From assembly GCA_029261405.1 (NCBI GenBank), contig JAJDBK010000046.1, positions 25,249 to 89,248 of the forward strand: 64,000 bases of DNA, written 5' to 3'. The notes beneath the pieces were generated by a model, which was given only the letters and a program-made list of their open reading frames with translations, ran no database searches and had not been told where the DNA came from. Source of the stretch: Nitrospinaceae bacterium (lineage in GTDB: Bacteria; Nitrospinota_A; UBA7883; JAJDBK01). This document shows positions 9,745 to 17,923 of the stretch, in pieces. The position numbers and the translations under genes were made by a program. Each line of letters opens with the position of its first letter. Position 1 is the first letter of the stretch.

Positions 9745-10550
9745 AGAGAGTCAGCAACCGGAAAAAGGTCGAAAGCGGAGGAGCGAAGGTGAGCCTGAGA
9801 AATATTTTGCGTCTTCTGTTTGTCGTTATGATGATGACGTTAACAGCGGCGGCCACTCACGCAAGTTACGAGGCGGCGGCGCAGAAACAACTGTTCAACG
9901 TGAAGAAGATAGTTGTTGAAGGTTGCGATACCGTCCCTGAAACAAGGATAGAGACTTTCATGGGAAATGTCATGGGGGAGAATATATTTCTGCTCGATAT
10001 CAAGGTGATCGGAGAGCGCATTGAATCTGATCCTTGGATAAAGTCGGTATCGATAAGACGCGACCTTCCGGGCAGGCTTACCGTATCCATCGTGGAGCGT
10101 CGTCCGGCGGTAATAGTCAAGAACTCAAGGACGTTTATCGTGGATGTGGAGGGAGCGGTATTGTCTGAAATCGACTCCACCGAGAGCTGGGGACTTCCTG
10201 TGGTAAGCGGGATGAGCGATAAGGATTGGAAAGGCTCCGTGGGGGATTTTATGGACATATCTTTGTTAAAGCCTGTGTTTATGGCGATGAGACAGTTAAG
10301 CGGATACAGCCTGCTTGGCCGGGGTCGGCTGGCTGGCGTTGATATCTCCGATATCAATAAACTTCGTCTGGCGTTTGAGAATCTTGAAACAGTGGTGCTG
10401 GCCCCGAAACGCCCATGGAGTGACGAAGCCGAGCGCCTATGGACGGTCGATTATCTATTAAGGAAAAAGACGGAAGAGGTAGCCACGATCAGTCTGATGT
10501 TCAGGGACAAAGTCGTCGTCACCTATCCACCTCCCAAGGAGCGCATGTAA
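9741..10550 (+). CDS. ftsQ: Cell division protein FtsQ/DivIB
   Basis: FtsQ is a single-pass inner-membrane protein that links early and late divisome proteins in the periplasm. The 269-residue product has a basic cytoplasmic tail, one membrane segment near residues 22-42, then a POTRA domain beginning LFNVKKIVVEGCDTVP. A beta-rich domain follows, with LPGRLTVSIVERRPAV. The start is taken as GTG 9741, which forms a GTGA overlap with the ddl stop and has GGAAGAGG about 8 bases upstream. An ATG at 9687 would add an unlikely stretch inside ddl. ftsA follows after 1 base. Confidence 0.9.
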   Translation: MKRVSNRKKVESGGAKVSLRNILRLLFVVMMMTLTAAATHASYEAAAQKQLFNVKKIVVEGCDTVPETRIETFMGNVMGENIFLLDIKVIGERIESDPWIKSVSIRRDLPGRLTVSIVERRPAVIVKNSRTFIVDVEGAVLSEIDSTESWGLPVVSGMSDKDWKGSVGDFMDISLLKPVFMAMRQLSGYSLLGRGRLAGVDISDINKLRLAFENLETVVLAPKRPWSDEAERLWTVDYLLRKKTEEVATISLMFRDKVVVTYPPPKERM

Positions 10551-10551
10551 C

Positions 10552-11781
10552 ATGGCAAAGGATAAGGAAATCATTGTTGGTCTCGATATCGGGACAACAA
10601 AAATCTGCTGTCTTATAACCCAGGTCTCCGAGGATAGCCTGGATGTTATAGGAATAGGCTCGCACCCCTCCACCGGGATGCGCAAGGGGGTTGTGGTTAA
10701 TATCGAATCGACCGTCGAGGCTATCAAGCGAGCCGTGGAGGAGGCCGAAACCATGGCAGGTATTGAGATCGAATCGGTATACGTTGGCGTGGCCGGTGGA
10801 CATATAAAGGGAATCAACAGCCACGGAATAATCGCCGTCAAGGGTGGCGAAGTGACACAACAGGAGGTGGAGCGCGTTATCGACGCCGCCAAGGCTGTGA
10901 ACATACCGATGGACCGGGAGGTTATCCATGTCCTGCCCCAGGAGTTTATCGTCGATAGCCAGGACGGCATCATGAAACCGGTCGGCATGAACGCCGTGCG
11001 GCTGGAGGTGAAGGTCCACATCATCACTGGCGCGGTTACGTCAGCCCAGAATATCGTGCGCTCTGTCAACCGGGCCGGTCTGGAAGTAAACGACATCGTG
11101 GTGGAACAGTTGGCCTCGGCGGACGCTGTACTTGAAAACGACGAGAAAGAGCTGGGTGTGGGCCTTGTGGATATGGGAGGCGGCACTTGCGACATCGCCA
11201 TGTTCCTGAACAACGCCATAATGGGAACCAACGTAGTGGCGTACGGCGGCAACCATATCACCAACGATATCGCCATAGGGTTCAGGACGCCAAATCACGA
11301 CGCTGAAAAACTAAAAAGGCAGTTCGGATGCGCCCACCCTGCTATGGTGAACGAAACGGAGATGATAGAGGTGCCGGGGGTCGGCGGCAGACCGGCGAGA
11401 ATGATGTCCCGCCGTGGTCTCGCCGATATCATCGAGCCGAGGGTATCGGAGATATTCATGTTGATAAAGCATGAGATAGGACAGTCAAACCACCTCGATC
11501 AACTCGCTTCCGGTCTGGTGATAACAGGTGGCACTGCGATTCTGGAAGGTATGACCGAGCTGGCCGAAGCGGTGTTCGACATGCCTGTAAGGCTGGGCAC
11601 ACCGAAAAGGGTAAGCGGTCTTACCGATCTTGTGGACAGTCCCCAATTCGCAACGGTAGTGGGGCTCGTGACATACGGAAGCAGGTCGGCCAAGTCCGGG
11701 CGGACACACAATCTGCGTGGGCTTAACATGTTCGACAAGGTTTTAGAGCGGATGAAAGGATGGGTACGCGAGTTCTTTTAA
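10552..11781 (+). CDS. ftsA: Cell division protein FtsA
   Basis: FtsA is the actin-like ATPase that ties FtsZ polymers to the membrane and recruits later divisome proteins. The 409-residue protein starts with IIVGLDIGTTKICCL (phosphate 1), has the 1C domain SHPSTGMRKGVVVNIE, and phosphate 2 motif VGLVDMGGGTCDIAMF. It ends with GWVREFF, a typical amphipathic membrane-targeting tail. A 61-base gap separates it from ftsZ. Confidence 0.96.
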   Translation: MAKDKEIIVGLDIGTTKICCLITQVSEDSLDVIGIGSHPSTGMRKGVVVNIESTVEAIKRAVEEAETMAGIEIESVYVGVAGGHIKGINSHGIIAVKGGEVTQQEVERVIDAAKAVNIPMDREVIHVLPQEFIVDSQDGIMKPVGMNAVRLEVKVHIITGAVTSAQNIVRSVNRAGLEVNDIVVEQLASADAVLENDEKELGVGLVDMGGGTCDIAMFLNNAIMGTNVVAYGGNHITNDIAIGFRTPNHDAEKLKRQFGCAHPAMVNETEMIEVPGVGGRPARMMSRRGLADIIEPRVSEIFMLIKHEIGQSNHLDQLASGLVITGGTAILEGMTELAEAVFDMPVRLGTPKRVSGLTDLVDSPQFATVVGLVTYGSRSAKSGRTHNLRGLNMFDKVLERMKGWVREFF

Positions 11782-11842
11782 CCCGGTTTATATTGGCAAT
11801 AACACCCGTGGGGGGGTTAAAAATATTTTTGGAGGCGACAGG

Positions 11843-13081
11843 ATGAAAGATAAAATGTTCGGAAACGAGAAGATATTCTTCGATTATTCCGACGGTAACG
11901 AAGACGGCGCTTTTGCCGCCAGAATCAAGGTAATCGGCACAGGTGGAGGCGGCGGTAACGCGGTTAGAACCATGCAGGAGCAGGGGATAACCGGGGTTGA
12001 ATTTATAATTTGCAACACCGACGCCCAGGCTCTGGTGGCTTCTTCAGTTCCGATGAAACTGCAACTTGGCAAACAGAGAACCAAGGGACTCGGCGCAGGT
12101 GGAAAACCGGAGATCGGCAAAGCGGCGGCCATGGATGACGAAGAGGCTATCCGGGCCAACTTGAAAGACTCGGACATGGTCTTTGTCACAGCCGGCATGG
12201 GTGGTGGCACAGGTACCGGCTCCGCTCCCGTCATAGCGTCTATCGCAAAGGAGCTTGGCGCGCTGACTGTAGGTGTTGTCACGAAGCCTTTCTCCTTTGA
12301 AGGAAGGCGCAGGATGAAAAACGCCGACCAAGGTCTTGCGGAGTTCAGGAAATGCGTAGATACGCTGATCGTTATTCCGAACCAGCAACTTCTCTCTTTC
12401 GTACCGAAAAACACTCCGGCCCCGAAAGCTTTCGCCATCGCCGACAACGTATTGTGTCAGGCGGTAAAAGGGATATCGGAGCTTATCACCGGCACCGGTG
12501 TCGTAAACCTCGATTTCGCAGACGTGCAGACAGTCATGAGTTCCCAGGGGCTTGCCCTGATGGGAGTCGGTGTGGGTGAAGGTGAAGATCGCGCGATACA
12601 GGCGGCCATGAACGCCATCAACTCTCCACTGCTTGAGGATTCGTCTATCGAAGGCGCTCGCGGCATCCTCATCAACATCACCGGAAGCCACGAGCTTACC
12701 CTGCACGAGATCGACGAAGCGGCCAATAAAATTATCGAGTCCGCCGACGAGGACGCAGAGGTCTTCTTCGGAGCGGTATTCGACGATTCCATGGGTGACA
12801 AGGTCTCCATTACTGTAATCGCCACCGGCTTTATCAGCGCTATTGACGCAAAGAAAGAAGAGGAGTTCAGGAAGGTCGAAGAGCAGATTACGCCAACCAG
12901 GCGAGACGAGATAAAAAGTGGTGTCTCCAATATCCAGATGGTAGAGCCGCTACCAGCTCCTGTGGTCGAGACCAAACCTGAACGCGTACATAGGCCGTTT
13001 CTGAATGTTGTCAACGGAGACCCTACGAGGTTTGAGGAGGATCTTGAAATTCCGGCGTTCCTGCGAAGGCAGGCCGATTGA
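11843..13081 (+). CDS. ftsZ: Cell division GTPase FtsZ
   Basis: FtsZ is the tubulin-like GTPase that forms the division ring. The 412-residue product has IKVIGTGGGGGNAV, the tubulin signature GGGTGTGSAPV, and the synergy-loop region VNLDFADVQTVM. A variable linker leads to the conserved C-terminal peptide DLEIPAFLRRQAD, which binds FtsA and related partners. The ATG is preceded by GGAGG at 11831-11835. The N-terminus has about 25 residues of acidic, phenylalanine-containing extension before the core, slightly longer than usual. Confidence 0.97.
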   Translation: MKDKMFGNEKIFFDYSDGNEDGAFAARIKVIGTGGGGGNAVRTMQEQGITGVEFIICNTDAQALVASSVPMKLQLGKQRTKGLGAGGKPEIGKAAAMDDEEAIRANLKDSDMVFVTAGMGGGTGTGSAPVIASIAKELGALTVGVVTKPFSFEGRRRMKNADQGLAEFRKCVDTLIVIPNQQLLSFVPKNTPAPKAFAIADNVLCQAVKGISELITGTGVVNLDFADVQTVMSSQGLALMGVGVGEGEDRAIQAAMNAINSPLLEDSSIEGARGILINITGSHELTLHEIDEAANKIIESADEDAEVFFGAVFDDSMGDKVSITVIATGFISAIDAKKEEEFRKVEEQITPTRRDEIKSGVSNIQMVEPLPAPVVETKPERVHRPFLNVVNGDPTRFEEDLEIPAFLRRQAD

Positions 13082-13102
13082 TCTTTTGAGGAGGCTAAGA
13101 TC

Positions 13103-13777
13103 GTGAAACACGAACTGGTAAAACAATCGACGAAGCTTTCAAATTCACGCCTGAGGCAACACAATAACCTCCTGCGCAAGAGATTGAAGTTTCTGATCTC
13201 CTGCACGGAGGATAACGAGATGATTCATGAACGAATCGACAAGATGGAGTGCGAGCTTCTCAAGGCCACTACAATGAAGTCGATGTACGACGCCTTGATA
13301 ACCCTGGGCGAGAGAATATTCGGCCTTGATGTAATCACGGTTACCCTGGAGCGTGAGTTAAAACCCCATTGGCCCGACACATATCACGAGAATGACGGGT
13401 CGAGTGTTTTCCTTAATTCAAGCAAGGTCGCTTTTCTCTCACCGGCTGTTATGGCGACACACTTTACAGAACAGGCCGAACCTCTACTGCGCGGTACAAT
13501 CCGGAACGGAACCTCAGGTTTCTTCTCATCGAAGTATTCGGGGAAAGTCCGCTCCGAAGCGTTGGCTCCGATCCACAACGGAGAGCGTATCATCGGAGTC
13601 ATGGCGTTCGGAAGTTTTAACCCGAAGCGTTTCGAGGAGGGTTTCGGCGCTCGTTTCTTAACGAGGCTGGCCAGAATCATCGCTCTTAAGACAGAGTATT
13701 TCAGAGCCACCATCGCAGGTTTTGCCGAAAATAACCAACCGGAGCGGTTCAGGGAAGCGCACTGCCATACGGAATGA
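13103..13777 (+). CDS. DUF484/GAF-like cytoplasmic protein
   Basis: A 224-residue soluble protein with a GTG start and a GAGGAGG ribosome site about 8-10 bases upstream. Residues 1-60 are basic and helical with a likely coiled coil (NNLLRKRLKFLISC). The rest resembles a GAF fold: an Arg/Glu-rich segment, then APIHNGERIIGVMAFGS, which is the typical core strand pair of DUF484 proteins. DUF484 genes usually neighbour xerC and dapF, so placement straight after ftsZ is unusual. No enzymatic residues are obvious. It overlaps the next gene by 4 bases, so it is probably the tail of the dcw operon. The function is unknown. Confidence 0.7.
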   Translation: MKHELVKQSTKLSNSRLRQHNNLLRKRLKFLISCTEDNEMIHERIDKMECELLKATTMKSMYDALITLGERIFGLDVITVTLERELKPHWPDTYHENDGSSVFLNSSKVAFLSPAVMATHFTEQAEPLLRGTIRNGTSGFFSSKYSGKVRSEALAPIHNGERIIGVMAFGSFNPKRFEEGFGARFLTRLARIIALKTEYFRATIAGFAENNQPERFREAHCHTE

Positions 13778-15069
13778 GTCCTATACGTTGGTTCAGATCG
13801 GAAAACGGATCTCTTCTGGTGCAGGATAAGCCTGTGGAAGAGATTGTACAGAAGACAGGATCGCCACTTTATCTGTACGATGCGGGAATTATGCGTGACC
13901 GCTACGAGGCTCTCGGCAACGCGATTCCAGAAAATTTTTCTATACACTACTCCCTAAAGGCCAATCCCAATATCGAAATCGCCCGTAAATTCCAGCAAAT
14001 GGGTGCGGGAGCGGAGGTGGCTTCGGCCCAGGAGTTAAAGGCCGCTTTTAAAGCGGGATTCGCCCCGGGTAAAACGGTGTTCGCCGGACCGGGAAAGAGC
14101 GTCGAAGAGCTACGACTGGCCGTCAAAAAAGGTATAGCCGCAATAAACGTAGAGTCAGCGACGGAGCTTGATCGTATCTCGGAGATTGCAAAAAAATCAC
14201 GATCATTGCAACGTCCGGCAAAGGTTGTGTTTCGCGTTAATCTCGAACCACCAGATGTCAGTGACTCCACCGGTCACATCATGACAGGCGGCCCGAAAAA
14301 ATTCGGCATAGACGATACCGATATAGCCCCCCTGGTGAAAAGAGCTGTAGACGATGCGAATATAGATTTTTGTGGATTTCACTGCTATCCTGGCACCCAG
14401 TTAACCAGCGCAAGGGCGCTCGGTTCGATCTATCGCAGGTTCACAGGTTTCGCAAAAGATTTTGTCTCTCAAACCGGCATTGAAATAAAACTGCTGAATT
14501 TTGGTGGTGGACTGGGAATTCCCTTTACCGATAAGGGGGGTGAGCTTGACATCATTTCTTTGGGTAAAACGCTTGGGCGACTGGTAGATGACCTTGCCAA
14601 AAGGCCCGGTTTCGGCGAAACGAAATTTATGTTAGAGCCGGGCAGATTTCTGGTAGGTCCAGCCGGGGTTTACATATCCCGTATTACCGACATAAAAACC
14701 TCTCGCGGAAAAACCTTTGTCCTTACCGATGGTGGCATACACCACGCCTTGATACCTATCGTAATGAACAAAAACTACCCTTCCACACTGGTCAACAGGA
14801 TGGACGAACGTAAACGGGTGGAATGCGCCATCGCCGGACCGCTCTGCTCCTCGGCGGACCAATTATCGAGGAGTGTAAAACTGCCTCCGCCACAAATCGG
14901 CGATCTTCTCGGAATTTTCAACTCAGGAGCATACGGATTTACCGCAGGCATGGTCTACTTCCTGTCACACCCGACTCCAGCGGAGGTTCTCGCTGATAAC
15001 GGGAGCTTCCACCTGATCCGACCCCGCAAAAACCCCGACATGGGGATTCGCAAAACCATTAAATTCTAA
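13774..15069 (+). CDS. Fold-III PLP-dependent decarboxylase, BtrK-like (not clearly LysA)
   Basis: A 431-residue alanine-racemase-fold decarboxylase. The PLP lysine sits in IHYSLKANPNIEIA, with the conserved GAGAEVAS, the His in FHCYPGTQ, and the phosphate loop NFGGGLGIPF. The C-terminal half has DGGIHHALIP, AGPLCSSADQLSRSV and GAYGFTAGMVYFLSHP. Diaminopimelate decarboxylases usually have a C-E-S/T-x-D substrate motif; here it is C-S-S-A-D, as in the BtrK and exosortase-associated decarboxylases. The substrate is therefore uncertain; a LysA label would be a guess. It overlaps the DUF484 gene (ATGA) and the small membrane gene that follows. Confidence 0.82.
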   Translation: MSPIRWFRSENGSLLVQDKPVEEIVQKTGSPLYLYDAGIMRDRYEALGNAIPENFSIHYSLKANPNIEIARKFQQMGAGAEVASAQELKAAFKAGFAPGKTVFAGPGKSVEELRLAVKKGIAAINVESATELDRISEIAKKSRSLQRPAKVVFRVNLEPPDVSDSTGHIMTGGPKKFGIDDTDIAPLVKRAVDDANIDFCGFHCYPGTQLTSARALGSIYRRFTGFAKDFVSQTGIEIKLLNFGGGLGIPFTDKGGELDIISLGKTLGRLVDDLAKRPGFGETKFMLEPGRFLVGPAGVYISRITDIKTSRGKTFVLTDGGIHHALIPIVMNKNYPSTLVNRMDERKRVECAIAGPLCSSADQLSRSVKLPPPQIGDLLGIFNSGAYGFTAGMVYFLSHPTPAEVLADNGSFHLIRPRKNPDMGIRKTIKF

Positions 15070-15245
15070 TGGCCCAATACCTGATTCCTCTCGTCCTCAT
15101 AGCGGGTCTTATCATCGCGTGGTACGCAACCCGATGGATAAACTGGTTTACCTTTGGAGAGAACCGTTATAAAAAAGAGCAGATGGAAATGAGAAAAAAA
15201 CTTCGTGCGGAGATGCGAAAAGATAAGGACGGTTCAGAGAAATAA
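15069..15245 (+). CDS. Small single-pass membrane protein (58 aa)
   Basis: A short gene between the decarboxylase and mutS2. Its ATG shares one base with the preceding stop (TAATG), and its own stop abuts the mutS2 ATG. The predicted protein starts MAQYLIPLVLIAGLIIAWYA, one membrane helix at residues 4-20, followed by an aromatic patch and a strongly charged tail rich in Lys, Arg and Glu (MEMRKKLRAEMRKDKDGSEK). The exact coupling to both neighbours and the membrane-plus-charged layout argue that it is real. No family is recognised. Confidence 0.65.
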   Translation: MAQYLIPLVLIAGLIIAWYATRWINWFTFGENRYKKEQMEMRKKLRAEMRKDKDGSEK

Positions 15246-17582
15246 ATGGAGACATCGTATTCCCTTCTCGGTTTGACCGAGCTGACGGATAAACTTGCGC
15301 TGAGAGCCAGTACGGTAGAGGGACGTATTGTATCGGCTAGCTCGGTACCGGTTGATACCTTGGAAGAAGCCGAAAAACTTCTCGATGAAACATCGGCCAT
15401 GATCGACCTGCTAATTAATCACCCCGAAATCTATATCGATCCTGTGGAGGATCTGAGGCCGACAATAACCAAAGCGGTAAAATCGCAATCCCTGACGGGC
15501 TCTGAGATATGGCCTTTCGTTTACCTGCTCAACGGCGCTGAAAGGATCATTCACGCATTTGCCTCAGCTGGTGTAGGGCCGGGCAGTCCGCTCTTTGTGG
15601 ACCTGCCGCATATTCAAGGTTTGGCCGACTTGATTGAAGAGTCACTCAACGAGGAGGGAAGTGTTAAAACCGATGCGACTCCAGCCATCGAAAGGCTTCA
15701 TCACTCCATCAATTCGTTGAAGAAAAACATTCGTGGTGAAGCCGAGCGGTTGTTAAGTAGCAAAGAGATCGCTCCCATGTTGCAGGAAAATTACGTTACC
15801 GTCCGGGACAATCGATTCGCCATACCGGTTAAGGCGGAACATAAAAACCATATCGAAGGCATCATCCACGATTCGTCCAATTCCGGTCAGACTTTTTTTA
15901 TCGAACCCAAGGAACTGGTTCAGCTAAACAACCGTCTTCGGACTGCGGAGATGGAGCTTGAAGATGAAGTAGCCAAACTGCTTCGTTATCTCACAAAATC
16001 GATTGCGGACGAGGCGGACCCCCTCGGCGAAATTTATAAGGGCATAATCCGGCTCGATGTCATATTAGCCCGCGCCAGACTCTCTTCTGATATCAACGGT
16101 GTTCGCCCTGTTTTTGGTGATGAGCTTTTTATCAAGTCAGCGTCGAATCCCCAGTTATTGCTTGAGAACAAGCCGGTAGTAAAAAACGACATTTCGATTC
16201 CGGCTGGTAAAAGGGTTCTTATAATTTCAGGCCCCAACGCAGGTGGCAAAACTGTGGCGTTAAAGGCTGTTGGCGCGTTGTCGTTGATGTCAAGGTCAGG
16301 GCTTTTCATCTGCGCCGATGAAGGATCGGTCATGCCGTTTTACGACAGGGTGGAAGCGGACATCGGCGACAGCCAGTCTATACATGACGACCTTTCCACC
16401 TTCTCGGCGCATGTGGTGAGGATAAACTCGATTCTTAAAAGCGCCGGTAAAGGATCGCTTGTCCTGCTCGACGAGCTTATGGTCAGCACCGATCCGAAAG
16501 AAGGGAGCGCCCTGGCTGTCGCCGCTCTCGACAAACTGGTGTCGTTGGGGGCGGACGTTATTGTCACAACCCATTTTCATGACTTGAAGATTCTGGCCCA
16601 GAGTCAGGATATGTTCCATAACGCCTCCATGGAGTTTGACAAGTTTGAAGGACGGCCAACTTACAGAATGATTTCGGGAACGCCGGGATCGAGTTCCGCT
16701 ATTGAAATGGCTGAACGGCTCGGCATGGATAAAGACCTGCTCGAGGCGGCGAGAAAATTTCATCAGGGTGGGGACGAGAGGATCGAACGGGCGCTGGCGG
16801 AATTGCGCGACCAGCGTATCCTGCTCGAACGGGATCGGGCGGAAGCTCGAAAAGCAAAAGAGGAATCAGTTCGACTGCGGGAGGAGTTGAACAGGATGAA
16901 GGCGGAAATAGAAGAGAGAAACGAAGAGATAAAACGGACCGCAAGACGAAAAATATCCGCCGACGTTGCCGTGGCAAGGCAGGAGTTATCCGACCTGGTA
17001 AAAGAAGCGAAAGCGGCTAGGGGCGATCAGAAGGCGCTGAAGGAGAAGGTCACAGAAGTAGGCAGGATCGCCGAGGAGTCGGCCTGGGCTTCTGCGCCAG
17101 ATGAGCAGATCAGCCGCAACAATCTGAAACCGGGCGACCAGGTGTATGTGGTTGCCATGGGAAAAACGGGGCGACTCGAATCTGTTTCGGGCGACAGCAA
17201 AGCGGAGGTCTCTTTCGGGGCGATGCGTGTGACAGTCGGTCTCGGCGACATAGTAGGGGTCGGCAAGGAGAAGAAACCTGGGAAAGTCCGAAGTTCCGAA
17301 CCGGCCCGTCGTCCCGAACCGATTGTGTCGGACGAATTCATGGAAGAGGTGCATCTTCGCGGAATGCGGGCCGAAGAGGCGCTTGATCTGCTGGAGCGAT
17401 TTTTAGACTCCATGTTACGCAGGGAGGTCGATTCGGTCCGGATCGTACATGGCAAAGGGACCGGCGTTTTGCGGACAGTTGTACGAGAGCTTCTTTCTTC
17501 ATCCCCGTATGTAAAAAATTTCCGCCAGGGTGAGGCGCGGGAAGGTGGCGAGGGGGTTACTATCGCTACGTTGCGTTATTGA
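15246..17582 (+). CDS. mutS2: Endonuclease MutS2
   Basis: MutS2 is a MutS-family ATPase with a C-terminal nuclease domain, linked to suppression of homologous recombination and to collided-ribosome rescue in some species (family knowledge). The 778-residue protein has Walker A ISGPNAGGKTVALK, Walker B region LVLLDELMVSTDP and the ABC-type GDSQSIHDDLSTFSAH. A long coiled coil spans about residues 510-630. The Smr domain at the C-terminus has EVHLRGMRAEEAL and VRIVHGKGTGVLR. The usual DELGAGTDP motif reads DELMVSTDP, a conservative departure. It ends the plus-strand block. Confidence 0.95.
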   Translation: METSYSLLGLTELTDKLALRASTVEGRIVSASSVPVDTLEEAEKLLDETSAMIDLLINHPEIYIDPVEDLRPTITKAVKSQSLTGSEIWPFVYLLNGAERIIHAFASAGVGPGSPLFVDLPHIQGLADLIEESLNEEGSVKTDATPAIERLHHSINSLKKNIRGEAERLLSSKEIAPMLQENYVTVRDNRFAIPVKAEHKNHIEGIIHDSSNSGQTFFIEPKELVQLNNRLRTAEMELEDEVAKLLRYLTKSIADEADPLGEIYKGIIRLDVILARARLSSDINGVRPVFGDELFIKSASNPQLLLENKPVVKNDISIPAGKRVLIISGPNAGGKTVALKAVGALSLMSRSGLFICADEGSVMPFYDRVEADIGDSQSIHDDLSTFSAHVVRINSILKSAGKGSLVLLDELMVSTDPKEGSALAVAALDKLVSLGADVIVTTHFHDLKILAQSQDMFHNASMEFDKFEGRPTYRMISGTPGSSSAIEMAERLGMDKDLLEAARKFHQGGDERIERALAELRDQRILLERDRAEARKAKEESVRLREELNRMKAEIEERNEEIKRTARRKISADVAVARQELSDLVKEAKAARGDQKALKEKVTEVGRIAEESAWASAPDEQISRNNLKPGDQVYVVAMGKTGRLESVSGDSKAEVSFGAMRVTVGLGDIVGVGKEKKPGKVRSSEPARRPEPIVSDEFMEEVHLRGMRAEEALDLLERFLDSMLRREVDSVRIVHGKGTGVLRTVVRELLSSSPYVKNFRQGEAREGGEGVTIATLRY

Positions 17583-17602
17583 TGAAACCGGTTATATAAC
17601 CG

Positions 17603-17697
17603 TGGCGGAAGATGAAGGGAGTCGAACCCTCCGGAGACTATTACAATCTCCACCTGGATTTGAAGTCCAGCCGCGCCACCGGACACGTTCATCTTCC
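17603..17697 (-). tRNA. selC: tRNA-Sec, anticodon TCA
   Basis: Read on the minus strand, this 95-nt RNA has an 8-bp acceptor stem (GGAAGATG paired with CATCTTCC), discriminator G and an encoded CCA at 17603-17605. The anticodon stem-loop GGACTTCAAATCC gives anticodon TCA. The long variable arm and the T arm GAGGGTTCGACTCCC are typical of bacterial tRNA-Sec, and the order closely resembles E. coli selC. It implies that the organism makes selenoproteins; selA, selB and selD are not in this window. A perfect 14-bp palindrome (CGGTTATATAACCG, 17589-17602) follows the CCA end. Confidence 0.96.
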
Positions 17698-17911
17698 GTA
17701 AGTCGGTGTGGAATATTATATAGGTTTTGGCCGTAATACGCTTGGTGGCGCGGATTATCGCCGTGGTCGCACCACCATATCGCCGTGGTCGCACCACCAT
17801 ATCGCCGTGGTCGCACCACCATATCGCCGTGGTCGCACCACCATATCGCTGTGGTCGCACCACCATATCGCTGTGGTCGCACCACCCACCGGACACGTTC
17901 ACCTTCCGTAA
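17676..17911. repeat. 26-bp direct duplication of the selC 5' end
   Basis: Bases 17676-17701 cover the 5' part of tRNA-Sec plus four flanking bases. They recur at 17886-17911 with one mismatch (T to C at position 16 of the unit). The second copy stops matching exactly where the 22-bp tandem repeat begins. The copies are 210 bp apart and in the same orientation, so the distal copy is a truncated tRNA-Sec lacking the anticodon arm and everything after it. selC is a known insertion site for mobile DNA, but those events normally duplicate the 3' end; here the 5' end is duplicated. Confidence 0.9.
17756..17887. repeat. Six tandem copies of a 22-bp hairpin unit
   Basis: Six head-to-tail copies of a 22-bp unit whose core is GTGGTCGCACCAC, a perfect 5-bp stem with a 3-base loop (GTGGT/ACCAC). 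The four copies nearest selC read atatcgccgtgg... and the last two have atatcgctgtgg..., so a C/T change marks two subtypes. There are no spacers between copies. Short reading frames through the array are low-complexity by-products. The array lies between selC and its duplicated 5' end, on the path that would carry the selC promoter. Confidence 0.92.
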
Positions 17912-17923
17912 TATTATCGCGGT

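Noticed and set aside
13774..15069. lysA label
   Set aside because: The fold matches, but the CSSAD and DGGIHH motifs fit BtrK-type decarboxylases better; no symbol given.
17756..17887. CRISPR array
   Set aside because: The units are directly tandem with no unique spacers, and no cas genes are near.
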